Shown one piece after another: positions 9,619 to 18,076 of a DNA stretch of 64,000 nucleotides. Position 1 is the stretch's first letter. Every line of letters begins with the position of its first letter. The position numbers and the translations under genes are program-made. The notes beneath the pieces were generated by a model, which was not told the DNA's origin, made no database searches, and saw only the letters and a program-made list of their open reading frames with translations. Origin of the DNA: Brevundimonas sp. NIBR11 (lineage in GTDB: Bacteria > Pseudomonadota > Alphaproteobacteria > Caulobacterales > Caulobacteraceae); contig NZ_CP115465.1 of NCBI RefSeq assembly GCF_027912535.1, forward strand, positions 1,592,001 to 1,656,000. The letters are read 5' to 3'.

Positions 9619-11229
9619 ATGTCCGCCTCCATCGTTCTGCACGATCTCGCCTGGGCGCCGCCAGGCGGATCGCCCCTCTTCTCTGATCTCAACCTCGCCT
9701 TCGGGCCCGAGCGCACCGGCCTCGTCGGGCGCAACGGCGTCGGCAAGACCACCCTGCTGCGGCTGATCGACGGTCGCGTGATGCCTCACGCGGGGTCCGT
9801 GTCCGTCACCGGCCGCCTCGCCGTCCTGCGCCAGACTGTGCAGGTCGATGAGACCGAGACCGTCGCCGACCTGTTCGAGGCCCGCGGAGCCCTGGCTATC
9901 CTCGCCCGAGCCGAGGCGGGTGAGGCCGATGCCGACGATCTGGCGCAGGCCGATTGGATGCTGCCGTCCCGGCTGGAGGCGGCGTTGACCCGGCTGGGCC
10001 TTGACCTCCCGCCCGACACCCGGCTGGCGGCCCTGTCCGGCGGCCAGCGCACACGCGCGGGTCTCGCCGCCCTGCTATTCGCCGAGCCCGACTGGCTGAT
10101 CCTCGACGAGCCGACCAACAACCTCGACCGCGAGGGGCGTCAGGCCGTAATCGACCTGCTGGCCGAGTGGAGAGCCGGGGCCATCGTGGTCAGCCACGAT
10201 CGCGACCTGCTGCAGACGATGGACGCCATCGTCGAACTCACGTCTCTTGGGGCGACCCGGTACGGCGGGAACTGGTCCGCCTACCGCGCCCGAAAGGCCC
10301 TGGCGCTCGACGCCGCGCGCCGCGACCTCGCCGACGCGGAAAAGCGGCTGACCAACCTCGCCCGGACGGCCCAGCAGACCGCCGAACGCAAGGCGCGCTC
10401 CGACCAGGCCGGTCGCGCCACGGCGGCGCGGGGGGACCAGCCCAAGATCCTGCTCGGGATGCGCAAGGACCGCGCCGAGGACACCGGCGGCGAACAGTCC
10501 CGCCTCGGCGAACGCCGTCGCGAACAGGCGGCGGATGCGGCCGCCACTGCGCGCGAACGCATCGAGGTGCTCCAGCCCCTGACCGTCGCCCTGCCCCCGA
10601 CCGGCCTGCACATCGGGCGCGAGGTGCTCGTCCTCGACGCCGTCACGGCCGGCTATTTGCCGGATCGCCCCGTCCTGAGCGATCTCAGTCTTCGGATCGC
10701 GGGGCCGGAGCGGATCGCGCTGACCGGTCCGAACGGCTCGGGCAAGACGACCCTTCTGGCCGTGATCACCGGCACCCTGACCCCGACCTCGGGCGAGGTT
10801 CGACGTACCGTGCCTTTCGCCATGCTGGACCAGCAGGTCGCCGTTCTCGATCCGGCCTTGTCGATCAGGGACAATTTCCGGCGGCTGCATCCGGATGTGG
10901 ACGAGAACGCCTGTCGCGCGGCGCTGGCCCGATTCATGTTCCGCGCCGACGCGGCCCTTCGGATCGTCGGCGACCTGTCGGGCGGGCAGAGGCTGAGAGC
11001 CGGGCTGGCCTGCGTGCTCGGCGGGCCGGTTCCGCCGCCGTTCCTGATCCTGGACGAGCCGACCAATCACCTCGACCTCGATTCGATCGAGGCGGTGGAG
11101 GCAGGTCTGCGGGCCTATGACGGCGCGCTCCTCGTCGTCAGCCACGACGGGACATTTCTGGAAGCCATCGGCATCGATCGGCGTATCGACCTTCGTTCGC
11201 CTGAACCGCCGCTTGCCCCAGTGCGTTGA
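9619..11229 (+). CDS. ABC-F family ATPase (Uup/YheS-like)
   Basis: The 536-residue soluble protein has two ABC ATPase domains and no membrane segments. Walker A motifs are GRNGVGKTT (about residue 36) and GPNGSGKTT (about 372). The signature motifs are LSGGQRTR and LSGGQRLR, and both Walker B motifs continue into DEPTNNLD and DEPTNHLD. Between them lies a charged coiled-coil linker typical of ABC-F proteins, which act on the ribosome (translation factors or antibiotic target protection). The specific subfamily is not clear. Start codon ATG 9619. Confidence 0.88.
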   Translation: MSASIVLHDLAWAPPGGSPLFSDLNLAFGPERTGLVGRNGVGKTTLLRLIDGRVMPHAGSVSVTGRLAVLRQTVQVDETETVADLFEARGALAILARAEAGEADADDLAQADWMLPSRLEAALTRLGLDLPPDTRLAALSGGQRTRAGLAALLFAEPDWLILDEPTNNLDREGRQAVIDLLAEWRAGAIVVSHDRDLLQTMDAIVELTSLGATRYGGNWSAYRARKALALDAARRDLADAEKRLTNLARTAQQTAERKARSDQAGRATAARGDQPKILLGMRKDRAEDTGGEQSRLGERRREQAADAAATARERIEVLQPLTVALPPTGLHIGREVLVLDAVTAGYLPDRPVLSDLSLRIAGPERIALTGPNGSGKTTLLAVITGTLTPTSGEVRRTVPFAMLDQQVAVLDPALSIRDNFRRLHPDVDENACRAALARFMFRADAALRIVGDLSGGQRLRAGLACVLGGPVPPPFLILDEPTNHLDLDSIEAVEAGLRAYDGALLVVSHDGTFLEAIGIDRRIDLRSPEPPLAPVR

Positions 11230-11291
11230 CCTCTCTAGGTTCCGCCGCCTTGCGACAGGGCCGTTTCGCCCGCCGCCCAAATGGACGCCTC

Positions 11292-12242
11292 ATGGCTGCG
11301 CACTATCTCGAATTCGAAAAGCCGATCGCCGATCTGGAGGCCAAGATCGAGGAGCTGAGCCTGCTCTCGGCCACCTCCGGCTCGTTCGAGACCGAGATCG
11401 AGGGCCTGCGCAAAAAGGCCGAACAGCTTCGCAAGAAGACCTACGCCGAGCTGGACCCGTGGAAGAAGACCCAAGTCGCCCGCCATCCGCAGCGCCCGCA
11501 TTTCGTCGACTATCTGGACGCCCTGTTCACCGACTATGTCGAGCTGCGCGGCGACCGTCAGTTCGGCGACGACCAGGCTATTCTCGGCGGTCTCGCCCGG
11601 TTCCGGGGTCAGGCCGTGGTCGTCATGGGCCATGAGAAGGGCCACGACACCGCCACCCGCCTGACCCACAATTTCGGCATGGCGCGGCCCGAAGGCTACC
11701 GCAAGGCCGTGCGCCTGATGGACATGGCCGACCGTTTCGGCCTGCCGGTGCTGACCTTCGTCGACACCGCCGGCGCCTATCCGGGCCTGGGCGCGGAGGA
11801 GCGCGGTCAGGCCGAGGCCATCGCCCGCTCGACCGAGCGCGGCCTGATTCTCGGCACGCCGATGATCGCCACGGTCACGGGCGAAGGCGGATCGGGCGGC
11901 GCCATCGCCCTAGCCGCCGCCAACCGGGTGCTGATTCTCGAACACTCGATCTATTCGGTCATCTCGCCGGAGGGCGCCGCCGGCATCCTCTGGCGCGACG
12001 GCGCGCGGGCCAAAGACGCCGCCAACGCCATGAAGATCACCGGCCCGGACCTTCTGGCCATGAAGATCGTCGACCGGATCGTGCCGGAGCCGGTCGGCGG
12101 GGCGCATTCGAATCCGTCCACGGCCATGCAGGCGGTCGGCGACGCCGTCTGGGACGAGTTGCAGCAGCTGCTGCCGCTTTCGCCAGCCGAACTGCGCAAG
12201 CAGCGTGCGGATCGCTTCTACGCCATCGGGCGCAGCAGCTAG
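11292..12242 (+). CDS. accA: Acetyl-CoA carboxylase carboxyltransferase subunit alpha
   Basis: AccA, with AccD, transfers the carboxyl group from biotin to acetyl-CoA to make malonyl-CoA. The 316-residue protein begins MAAHYLEFEKPIADLEAKIEEL, the family start, and has the PEGYRKAVRLMDMADRFGLPV and GEGGSGGAIALAAAN segments that build the acyl-CoA and oxyanion sites. The start at ATG 11292 was chosen over longer in-frame readings because it matches the family N-terminus. Confidence 0.97.
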   Translation: MAAHYLEFEKPIADLEAKIEELSLLSATSGSFETEIEGLRKKAEQLRKKTYAELDPWKKTQVARHPQRPHFVDYLDALFTDYVELRGDRQFGDDQAILGGLARFRGQAVVVMGHEKGHDTATRLTHNFGMARPEGYRKAVRLMDMADRFGLPVLTFVDTAGAYPGLGAEERGQAEAIARSTERGLILGTPMIATVTGEGGSGGAIALAAANRVLILEHSIYSVISPEGAAGILWRDGARAKDAANAMKITGPDLLAMKIVDRIVPEPVGGAHSNPSTAMQAVGDAVWDELQQLLPLSPAELRKQRADRFYAIGRSS

Positions 12243-12338
12243 GTCGTTAACGCGACGTAGAGGCGGGGTGGCCAGTCTGGCGGCTCAGCGTTCCGGGCAT
12301 CCCATGTTTTCTTCGCCTGTCCGATCAGAGGGTCCCGC

Positions 12339-12926
12339 ATGAGCGGCGCCCAAGAGCCCCTGCGCGAGAGCGCCGTCTTCAACCTGACCGGCGCGGTCGT
12401 GATGGTCGTTGACGACGGCGCCTTTAGTCTGGAGGTCACGCTTCAGGCCCTGCAGGGCTTCGGCATCCGCGTCAAATACGTGGCGAAGAGCGCTTCGGAA
12501 GCCCGTGAAATCCTGCAAACCCATCCCGTCGACCTGCTGATGGTCGACTGCGAGATGGCCGGCACCAACGGCCACGAGTTGGTGCGCTGGCTGCGCCATT
12601 CGGGGCTGGAGCCCAACGCCTTTGTGCCGATCCTGATGACGGCCAGCCACGTGCGCCGGTCGCGGGTCGCCGACGTGCGCGACTGCGGCGCCAACTTCCT
12701 CGTCACCAAGCCGTTCAGCGCGGCGGCGGTGCTGGAGCGGATCATTTGGGTCGCGCGCGACAACCGGCCCTTTCTGGAGGCCGGCGACTATTCCGGACCC
12801 GACCGGCGGCTGGTGGCGTCCAAGCCGCGCAAGGAAGACGAACGCCGCGCCGACATGGTGCGGCTGGCCCAGCACCAGGCTGAACAGGCGGCCGCGGCCG
12901 AGGCCGCCGGAGAAACACAGTCATGA
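12339..12926 (+). CDS. Single-domain CheY-like response regulator with GPDRR tail
   Basis: The 195-residue protein has a receiver domain at about residues 18-140: acidic pair in VMVVDDGAF, phosphoacceptor aspartate in LLMVDCEM, Thr in LMTAS and Lys in VTKPF. No DNA-binding domain follows. Instead there is a YSGPDRRL motif and a charged, Ala/Glu-rich helix. The GPDRR motif recurs in Caulobacterales receiver proteins; its role is not clear to me. It overlaps the next gene by ATGA (12923-12926). The partner kinase is not in the immediate neighbourhood. Confidence 0.8.
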   Translation: MSGAQEPLRESAVFNLTGAVVMVVDDGAFSLEVTLQALQGFGIRVKYVAKSASEAREILQTHPVDLLMVDCEMAGTNGHELVRWLRHSGLEPNAFVPILMTASHVRRSRVADVRDCGANFLVTKPFSAAAVLERIIWVARDNRPFLEAGDYSGPDRRLVASKPRKEDERRADMVRLAQHQAEQAAAAEAAGETQS

Positions 12927-13408
12927 CCGTCGTAATGTGGAAGCCGCGCACTTCGCGCCTGTCGACCCTGATCGACCAGCCCGGCGGGCTCAGCGTCGGG
13001 ACCGCCATGGCCCAGGCCAAGGCCAATCTCGACGCGCTCAAGGCCGAGGGTCAGGCCATCGTCGCCGAACGCATCGCCCGTCTTGCCGCCCTGAAACCGC
13101 CCGGCCCCGGCATGGATCCGATCCTGCAACTGAACGAGGCCTATGAGCTGTCGAGCGCCGTGATCGACGCCGCCGGGCCGTTCGACCGCGACGACCTGTG
13201 CAAGGCCGCCGCCGGTCTGTGTGACCTGATCGACGCGGCCGAACAGGGCAAAGCCTTCGACTGGCGCATCGTCACAGTCCACGCCCAGGCGCTTCAGCTG
13301 ATCCTAAGCCTGCCCGAGGACGCCGAAGCCGCGCGGACCGAAATCCTCGCCAACCTGCACCACATGGTGAAGCACAAGATCCCGACGATCGATCAGTCCC
13401 CCGACTGA
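12923..13408 (+). CDS. Unknown helical protein, CheE-like, coupled to receiver gene
   Basis: The 161-residue protein is mostly helical and has no signal peptide or membrane segment. It begins TVVMWKPRTSRLSTLIDQPGG and continues with an Ala/Glu-rich helix, then a conserved-looking core (LCDLIDAAEQGKAFDWRIVTVHAQAL). The layout reminds me of CheE-type proteins found beside cheY genes in Caulobacter, but I cannot confirm homology. The ATGA overlap with the upstream receiver suggests that the two act together. Its 3' end overlaps the convergent ABC exporter gene by 16 bases. Confidence 0.6.
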   Translation: MTVVMWKPRTSRLSTLIDQPGGLSVGTAMAQAKANLDALKAEGQAIVAERIARLAALKPPGPGMDPILQLNEAYELSSAVIDAAGPFDRDDLCKAAAGLCDLIDAAEQGKAFDWRIVTVHAQALQLILSLPEDAEAARTEILANLHHMVKHKIPTIDQSPD

Positions 13409-15300
13409 GCCTCGTCAAGCCCGACGCGCGCACCGCGAGTCTGCTTCTTCCACAGGGCCGCGTATTCGCCGCCGACCCGCGCCACCAGTTCGTGGTGGGC
13501 GCCGCGCTCGACGATCCGTCCAGCCTTGAGCACCAGGATCTGCTCTGCGTCGGCGATGGTCGACAGGCGGTGCGCGACGACAAGCGTCGTCCGTCCTGCC
13601 TTGGCTTTCCGCAGCGTCTTCTGGATCGCCGCCTCGGTCCGGCTGTCCAGCGCGCTGGTCGCCTCGTCCAGGATCAGGATGCAGGGATCGGCCAAAAGCG
13701 CCCGGGCGATGCCGACCCGCTGACGCTCTCCGCCCGATAGCTTCAGACCCCGCTCGCCGACGCGGGTCTGCATCCCGTCCGGCAGGCTGCGGATGAAAGC
13801 CGCCAGCTCGGCCGCCTCGGCCGCCGCCCAGACCGCCTCCTCGGTCGCCTCGGGTCGCGCGAAGGCGATGTTCACGGCCAGAGTGTCGTTAAACAGGGCC
13901 ACGTCCTGAGGCACCAGGGCCACCGCTCGCCGCAGCGACGCCTGGGTCACGTCGCGCGCATCGGCGCCGTCGATGACCACTCGCCCGACCTGCGGATCCA
14001 GCAGACGCAGAGCCAGTTTCACGATCGTCGACTTGCCCGATCCCGACGGCCCGACCAGAGCCGTCGTCGTGCCCGGCGTCACCGTGAACGACACGTCCTC
14101 CAGACCGTTGGCGCGGGCGTCGTGGCGGAAGGAGACGTCCTCGAACGCCAGCGCCCCGCCCCTCCGTCCCTCCGGCCGCACCAGATCGGCGGCGCCCGGC
14201 GCGTCGGCGACCTGAGGCGTCTGCCGGGTGACCTTCAGCATCTCCTCCATGTCGATGAAGGACTGGCGGATTTCGCGGTAGGCGAAGCCCAGGATGTTCA
14301 GGGGCGCATAGAGGGAAATCAGGATCAGCACCGCGGCCGTCACGTCGCCCGGCCCCATCCGCCCGGCCGCCGCCTCAAATCCGGCCATCACGGCCATGAC
14401 GCCCAGGCCGATGTTCATGATCAGGGCCTGGACCGCGTTGAGCAGCGCCAGCGAACTGTTCGCCTTCAGGGCGGCCGCGTTATAGGCCCCCAGCGCGCGG
14501 TCGTACCCCAGGGCCGCCCGCGTCTCGGCCCCGAACGACTTCACCGTCTCGTAGTTGATCAGGGCGTCCACGACCTGACCGGCCGCCTCGGTATCGGCGG
14601 TGTTCATCGTCCGCCGGTGCTCGATCCGCCAGTTGGAGATGGCGAAGGTCAGGCCGGTGTAGATCACCACCACCACGACGGCGACGGCGGCGAACCGCCA
14701 GTCGTACTTCCCGCCCAGGACCGCCGCCGCCAGGATCAACTCCAGCCCGGTCGGCACGAGGTTGAAAGCCAGGATTCTCAGCAGGAAGTCGACCGAGCGA
14801 GAGCCGCGATCCACCGTCCGCGACAGGGCGCCGGACCGCTTGGTCTGGTGGAAATCCAGCGACAGGCTGAGGGCGTGAGCAAAGGTCTCGGTCGCGGCCG
14901 TTCGCTGCGCCGCCTGACGCACAGGGGCGAAGACGACGTCCGACAACTGAGGCGCGCCTGAGGACAGGAATCGCACGAGGGCCCAGCCGACCGCGAAGCC
15001 CGCGAACCCCAGCCCGACCGACACGCCGGCCGGCTGATCCGCCGCCAGATGGTTGACGGCCGCGCCCAGCACCAGAGGCGCCAACACGCCCAGCCCCTTG
15101 CCGGCGATGGTCAGCAGGATCGAGAACACCAGCCGCAGCCGCAGCTGCGGCGCGCCTGATCGGCCGACCAGCTTGATCAGGTCCAGCAGGGCGGGCAAGG
15201 TCTTGGGATCGACCGGGGGTTCCGCTTCCGCCCCTGCGCGCTGCGCCTTGGCCTCTATGCCGCCACCGCCCCGCATTCCTGATCGTTCACCACGCGCCAT
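13393..15300 (-). CDS. Atm1/HMT1-type ABC exporter, fused permease and ATPase
   Basis: The 635-residue half-transporter has an N-terminal six-helix permease (about residues 55-350) with the HQTKRSGALSRTVDRG segment characteristic of Atm1/HMT1 exporters. The ATPase domain follows: Walker [10 protein letters not shown], signature LSGGERQR and Walker B LILDEATSALD. Family members export glutathione conjugates or metal-thiol compounds from the cytoplasm. The start may be a few codons later (MRGGGG). Neighbouring genes do not reveal the substrate. Confidence 0.87.
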   Translation of the reverse strand: MARGERSGMRGGGGIEAKAQRAGAEAEPPVDPKTLPALLDLIKLVGRSGAPQLRLRLVFSILLTIAGKGLGVLAPLVLGAAVNHLAADQPAGVSVGLGFAGFAVGWALVRFLSSGAPQLSDVVFAPVRQAAQRTAATETFAHALSLSLDFHQTKRSGALSRTVDRGSRSVDFLLRILAFNLVPTGLELILAAAVLGGKYDWRFAAVAVVVVVIYTGLTFAISNWRIEHRRTMNTADTEAAGQVVDALINYETVKSFGAETRAALGYDRALGAYNAAALKANSSLALLNAVQALIMNIGLGVMAVMAGFEAAAGRMGPGDVTAAVLILISLYAPLNILGFAYREIRQSFIDMEEMLKVTRQTPQVADAPGAADLVRPEGRRGGALAFEDVSFRHDARANGLEDVSFTVTPGTTTALVGPSGSGKSTIVKLALRLLDPQVGRVVIDGADARDVTQASLRRAVALVPQDVALFNDTLAVNIAFARPEATEEAVWAAAEAAELAAFIRSLPDGMQTRVGERGLKLSGGERQRVGIARALLADPCILILDEATSALDSRTEAAIQKTLRKAKAGRTTLVVAHRLSTIADAEQILVLKAGRIVERGAHHELVARVGGEYAALWKKQTRGARVGLDEAQSGD

Positions 15301-15327
15301 GGGGTGGATATGGACTGCGCCGGAGCC

Positions 15328-16344
15328 TCACGAAAGTCCGGCGATCGCCTCAATGACTTCGTCGACGACGGCCTCCTCGGTCGCCCAGGAACAGACGAAC
15401 CGCACCGAGCCGTCGTCGAACCGGTAACAGGCCCAGCCCAGCTCGTTGAGCTTCGCGTGCGCCATCGCCGGCATCCGCACGAAGACGGCGTTCGCCTCGA
15501 CCGGATGGGCCAGGACGAAGCGCGAGCGCGTCGCGATCCCCGCCGCCAGCCTCTGGGCCATCAGGTTGGCGTGGGCGGCCCCGTACTCCCAGGCATTGGC
15601 CTCCAGCATCCCCAGCAGGGGCGCCGCCAGAAACCGCCCCTTGGACGCCGTCTGCCCGGCCTGCTTCAGCCGGTTCTCGACCCGCCGGGCCAGCGACTTG
15701 TCGAACATGACGATGGCCTCGGTGCACAGCCCGCCGGCCTTGGCCCCGCCGAACACCAGCACATCGACGCCCAGACGCGCGATCTGTGTCAGATCAAAGC
15801 CCGCCGCCGCCGCATTGGCCAGACGCGCGCCGTCCATGTGCACGCCAAACCCCCGCGCCTTCACCGGCTCGATCAGATGGCGCAGCTCTTCCTCGGTATA
15901 GACCGTGCCGTATTCCGTGGACTGGGTCAGCGAGAGGGCCGCCGCCGGCTGGCGATGCCCGACCTCCGGTTCCTCGAGCGCGGCCTCCAGCGCCTTCTGC
16001 TCGATCTTGCCCGACAGCCCCGGCAGGCCGATCAGGCCCACGCCTTGGCCGAAGAAGCCCGGAGCCCCCGTCTCGTCGGTACAGATATGCGCCGCGTGAT
16101 GGGCCAGCACCGCCTCGTGCGGCCAGGCCAGCATCGACAGGGCGATGGAGTTGGCGGCCGTGCCCGAGAAGACGAACCGGACTTCTGCGTCCGCGTCGAG
16201 CCTCTGGCGAATCTGGTCGGCGGCGCGGGCGGTAATGTCATCCGCGCCGTAGGCCCGCGCATAGCCCTCGTTCGCCGCGATCAACGCCTGCAGCGCCGCC
16301 GGCGCCATGCCGGCCGTGTTGTCCGATCCAAAATCGTAGCGCAT
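15328..16344 (-). CDS. Low-specificity L-threonine aldolase
   Basis: This PLP-dependent fold-type I enzyme splits L-threonine or allo-threonine into glycine and acetaldehyde. The 338-residue sequence starts MRYDFGSDNTAGMAPAALQAL. It has the FVFSGTAANSIAL cofactor loop, the HMDGARLANAAAA block with the PLP-binding aspartate, and VLVFGGAKAGGL, where the lysine should form the Schiff base. Length is normal. It may be co-transcribed with the downstream Atm1-like gene, 27 bases away. Confidence 0.88.
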   Translation of the reverse strand: MRYDFGSDNTAGMAPAALQALIAANEGYARAYGADDITARAADQIRQRLDADAEVRFVFSGTAANSIALSMLAWPHEAVLAHHAAHICTDETGAPGFFGQGVGLIGLPGLSGKIEQKALEAALEEPEVGHRQPAAALSLTQSTEYGTVYTEEELRHLIEPVKARGFGVHMDGARLANAAAAGFDLTQIARLGVDVLVFGGAKAGGLCTEAIVMFDKSLARRVENRLKQAGQTASKGRFLAAPLLGMLEANAWEYGAAHANLMAQRLAAGIATRSRFVLAHPVEANAVFVRMPAMAHAKLNELGWACYRFDDGSVRFVCSWATEEAVVDEVIEAIAGLS

Positions 16345-16350
16345 CGCGGA

Positions 16351-17340
16351 TCAGGCCTCTGTCTGGTCATCGTCGGGGCGGGTGTCGAAGCCCGCGCTGC
16401 GCGGATTCGTCCGACCGCGCAAACCGTGGACGCCCTCGGCCGCCTTCGGCATCGGCGCGTTTTCTTCGCCATAGGGGACCGCCACCTGATGCGGGAATGG
16501 AATTTCGATCCCGGCGGCGTCCAGCGCCTCCTTGGCGGCCTGGAAGACGTCCGCCTTGGCCTGCCAGTAGTCTTCTGATTTCGCCCAGGCGGCCAGGGTC
16601 ATCTCGACCGAACTGTCCAGAAGATTGGTCACCCCCGCCCAGGGCGCGGGATCGGGCAGGACCGCTGCGACGCTGCTCGCGGCGCCGACCAGCGCCTCCT
16701 TGGCCGTATTCAGATTGTCGCCGTAGCCGACGCCGATCTTCAGCTCCATCCGGCGCGTCTTCTGGCCCGACAGGTTCAGGATGATGTCGCCGAACACCTT
16801 CCCGTTCGGGGCCATGATCTTCACGTTGTTGGCGTCCGACAGCTGGGTGAAAAAGAGGTCCAGCCGCTGCACCTTGCCGACATTGCCGCCGATGTTGACC
16901 AGATCCCCCACGCGATAGGGTCTCAGCACCAGCAACATCACCCCCGCCGCCACGTTGGACAGCGTCCCCTGCAACGCCAGACCCACGGCCAGGGACGCGG
17001 CGCCCAGCACCGCGATGATCGAGGTGGTCTGCACGCCCAGCCGCTGCAGCACGGCGATGAAGCCGATCAGGAAGACGACGACCCGCACCACCTGCACGGC
17101 GAAACTCAGCACCGTCGGGTCGTGGCGGAACCCCCTTACCCGGCCCAGGGCCTTGCGCGTCGCCCCCGCCGCCCACTTGGCCGCGAAGATGGTCGCGGTC
17201 AGGATCAGAAGGGCGACGGTCAGATTGACCGCGAAGTCGCCTGCGATCTGGGTCAGCTTGGCCAGCATCACCGCATCCACGGCGACGGCCTGCTGTCCGG
17301 TGGCGATGAGGGTGTTCAGAGGATCGGCGCTCGACGTCAT
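16351..17340 (-). CDS. Small-conductance mechanosensitive channel, MscS family
   Basis: The 329-residue protein has an N-terminal stretch, two to three transmembrane helices and the MscS pore helix GAASLAVGLALQGTLSNVAAG, then RPYRVGDLVNIGGNVG at the start of the beta domain and a C-terminal cytosolic alpha/beta domain. It should release solutes on hypo-osmotic shock. The C-terminal tail is short and charged. It lies six bases upstream of the threonine aldolase gene on the same strand. Confidence 0.92.
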   Translation of the reverse strand: MTSSADPLNTLIATGQQAVAVDAVMLAKLTQIAGDFAVNLTVALLILTATIFAAKWAAGATRKALGRVRGFRHDPTVLSFAVQVVRVVVFLIGFIAVLQRLGVQTTSIIAVLGAASLAVGLALQGTLSNVAAGVMLLVLRPYRVGDLVNIGGNVGKVQRLDLFFTQLSDANNVKIMAPNGKVFGDIILNLSGQKTRRMELKIGVGYGDNLNTAKEALVGAASSVAAVLPDPAPWAGVTNLLDSSVEMTLAAWAKSEDYWQAKADVFQAAKEALDAAGIEIPFPHQVAVPYGEENAPMPKAAEGVHGLRGRTNPRSAGFDTRPDDDQTEA

Positions 17341-17455
17341 GAGCGGGGTCTAACGCCCCGCGCGGAGTTTGGAACCCGACGACGTCACTTTTACAGCCCC
17401 TCGACGGCGCCATGCGAGCGGCGCACAGTGAGACTGTCTGGGGAGGAGCAAGGTC

Positions 17456-18076
17456 TTGCGTCAATCATCACTGGTCGTCGGCGTGGACGTGCCCTGGGTC
17501 ACCAGCTGGACGGCGGAAACCATCCAGGGCGTCCGGCCCTGTCCTTCGGTCGGCGGCCAACTGGCGCTCGTGCAATCCGAGCAGCCGGGCTTCGGCAAGC
17601 CGGAGTATTCAAAGAACCATCTCCTGCGTCAGCGACTCAGCATGACCCGGATGCTCTGTCCGATGTGCGGACAGCCCACGACGCCCGGCGACCGCGTGAC
17701 CCAGGTCGCCCGTCGCCTCGCCGCCGGACGGCTGCGGGCGTCGGGCCGGGCGAGCGGCCTGCCCCCGACCATCGCCGACGAACAGGTCGTGGTCGACGCG
17801 GGCGCGATCGCACCGCTGCATCGTCGCTGCTCGGACCTGTCTCTGAAACACTGTCCCCACCTGCGCGGCGAGCCCGCCATAGACGTCCAGCCCTTCCCCG
17901 CCCGCTGGGGCCTCATTCCGCTGATGATCGAGGCGACGGCCCCTACGCCCGCCGAGTTTTCGCTTCTCGCCGCCGCAGTGGTCGCCGCGCCGGTCGCCGT
18001 GGTGACCTTCCTTCAGCTTTGCGGCGTCACCGATCAGATCGACCGCGCCTGGCGCACGGTCCGCAAGTCGGCCTAG
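17456..18076 (+). CDS. Unknown conserved-looking protein with CPMC and further cysteine pairs
   Basis: The frame opens with TTG at 17456, preceded by GGGAGGAG at 17440-17447, a strong ribosome binding site that decides the start. The 206-residue product begins with VPWVTSWTAE, has a GQLALVQSEQPGFGKPEYSKNH block and MTRMLCPMCGQPT, followed by a second cysteine pair around CSDLSLKHCPHL. These four cysteines could bind zinc. No signal peptide is seen. I recognise the pattern as resembling unannotated alphaproteobacterial proteins but can give no function. Its stop overlaps the convergent DNA ligase stop by four bases. Confidence 0.65.
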   Translation: MRQSSLVVGVDVPWVTSWTAETIQGVRPCPSVGGQLALVQSEQPGFGKPEYSKNHLLRQRLSMTRMLCPMCGQPTTPGDRVTQVARRLAAGRLRASGRASGLPPTIADEQVVVDAGAIAPLHRRCSDLSLKHCPHLRGEPAIDVQPFPARWGLIPLMIEATAPTPAEFSLLAAAVVAAPVAVVTFLQLCGVTDQIDRAWRTVRKSA

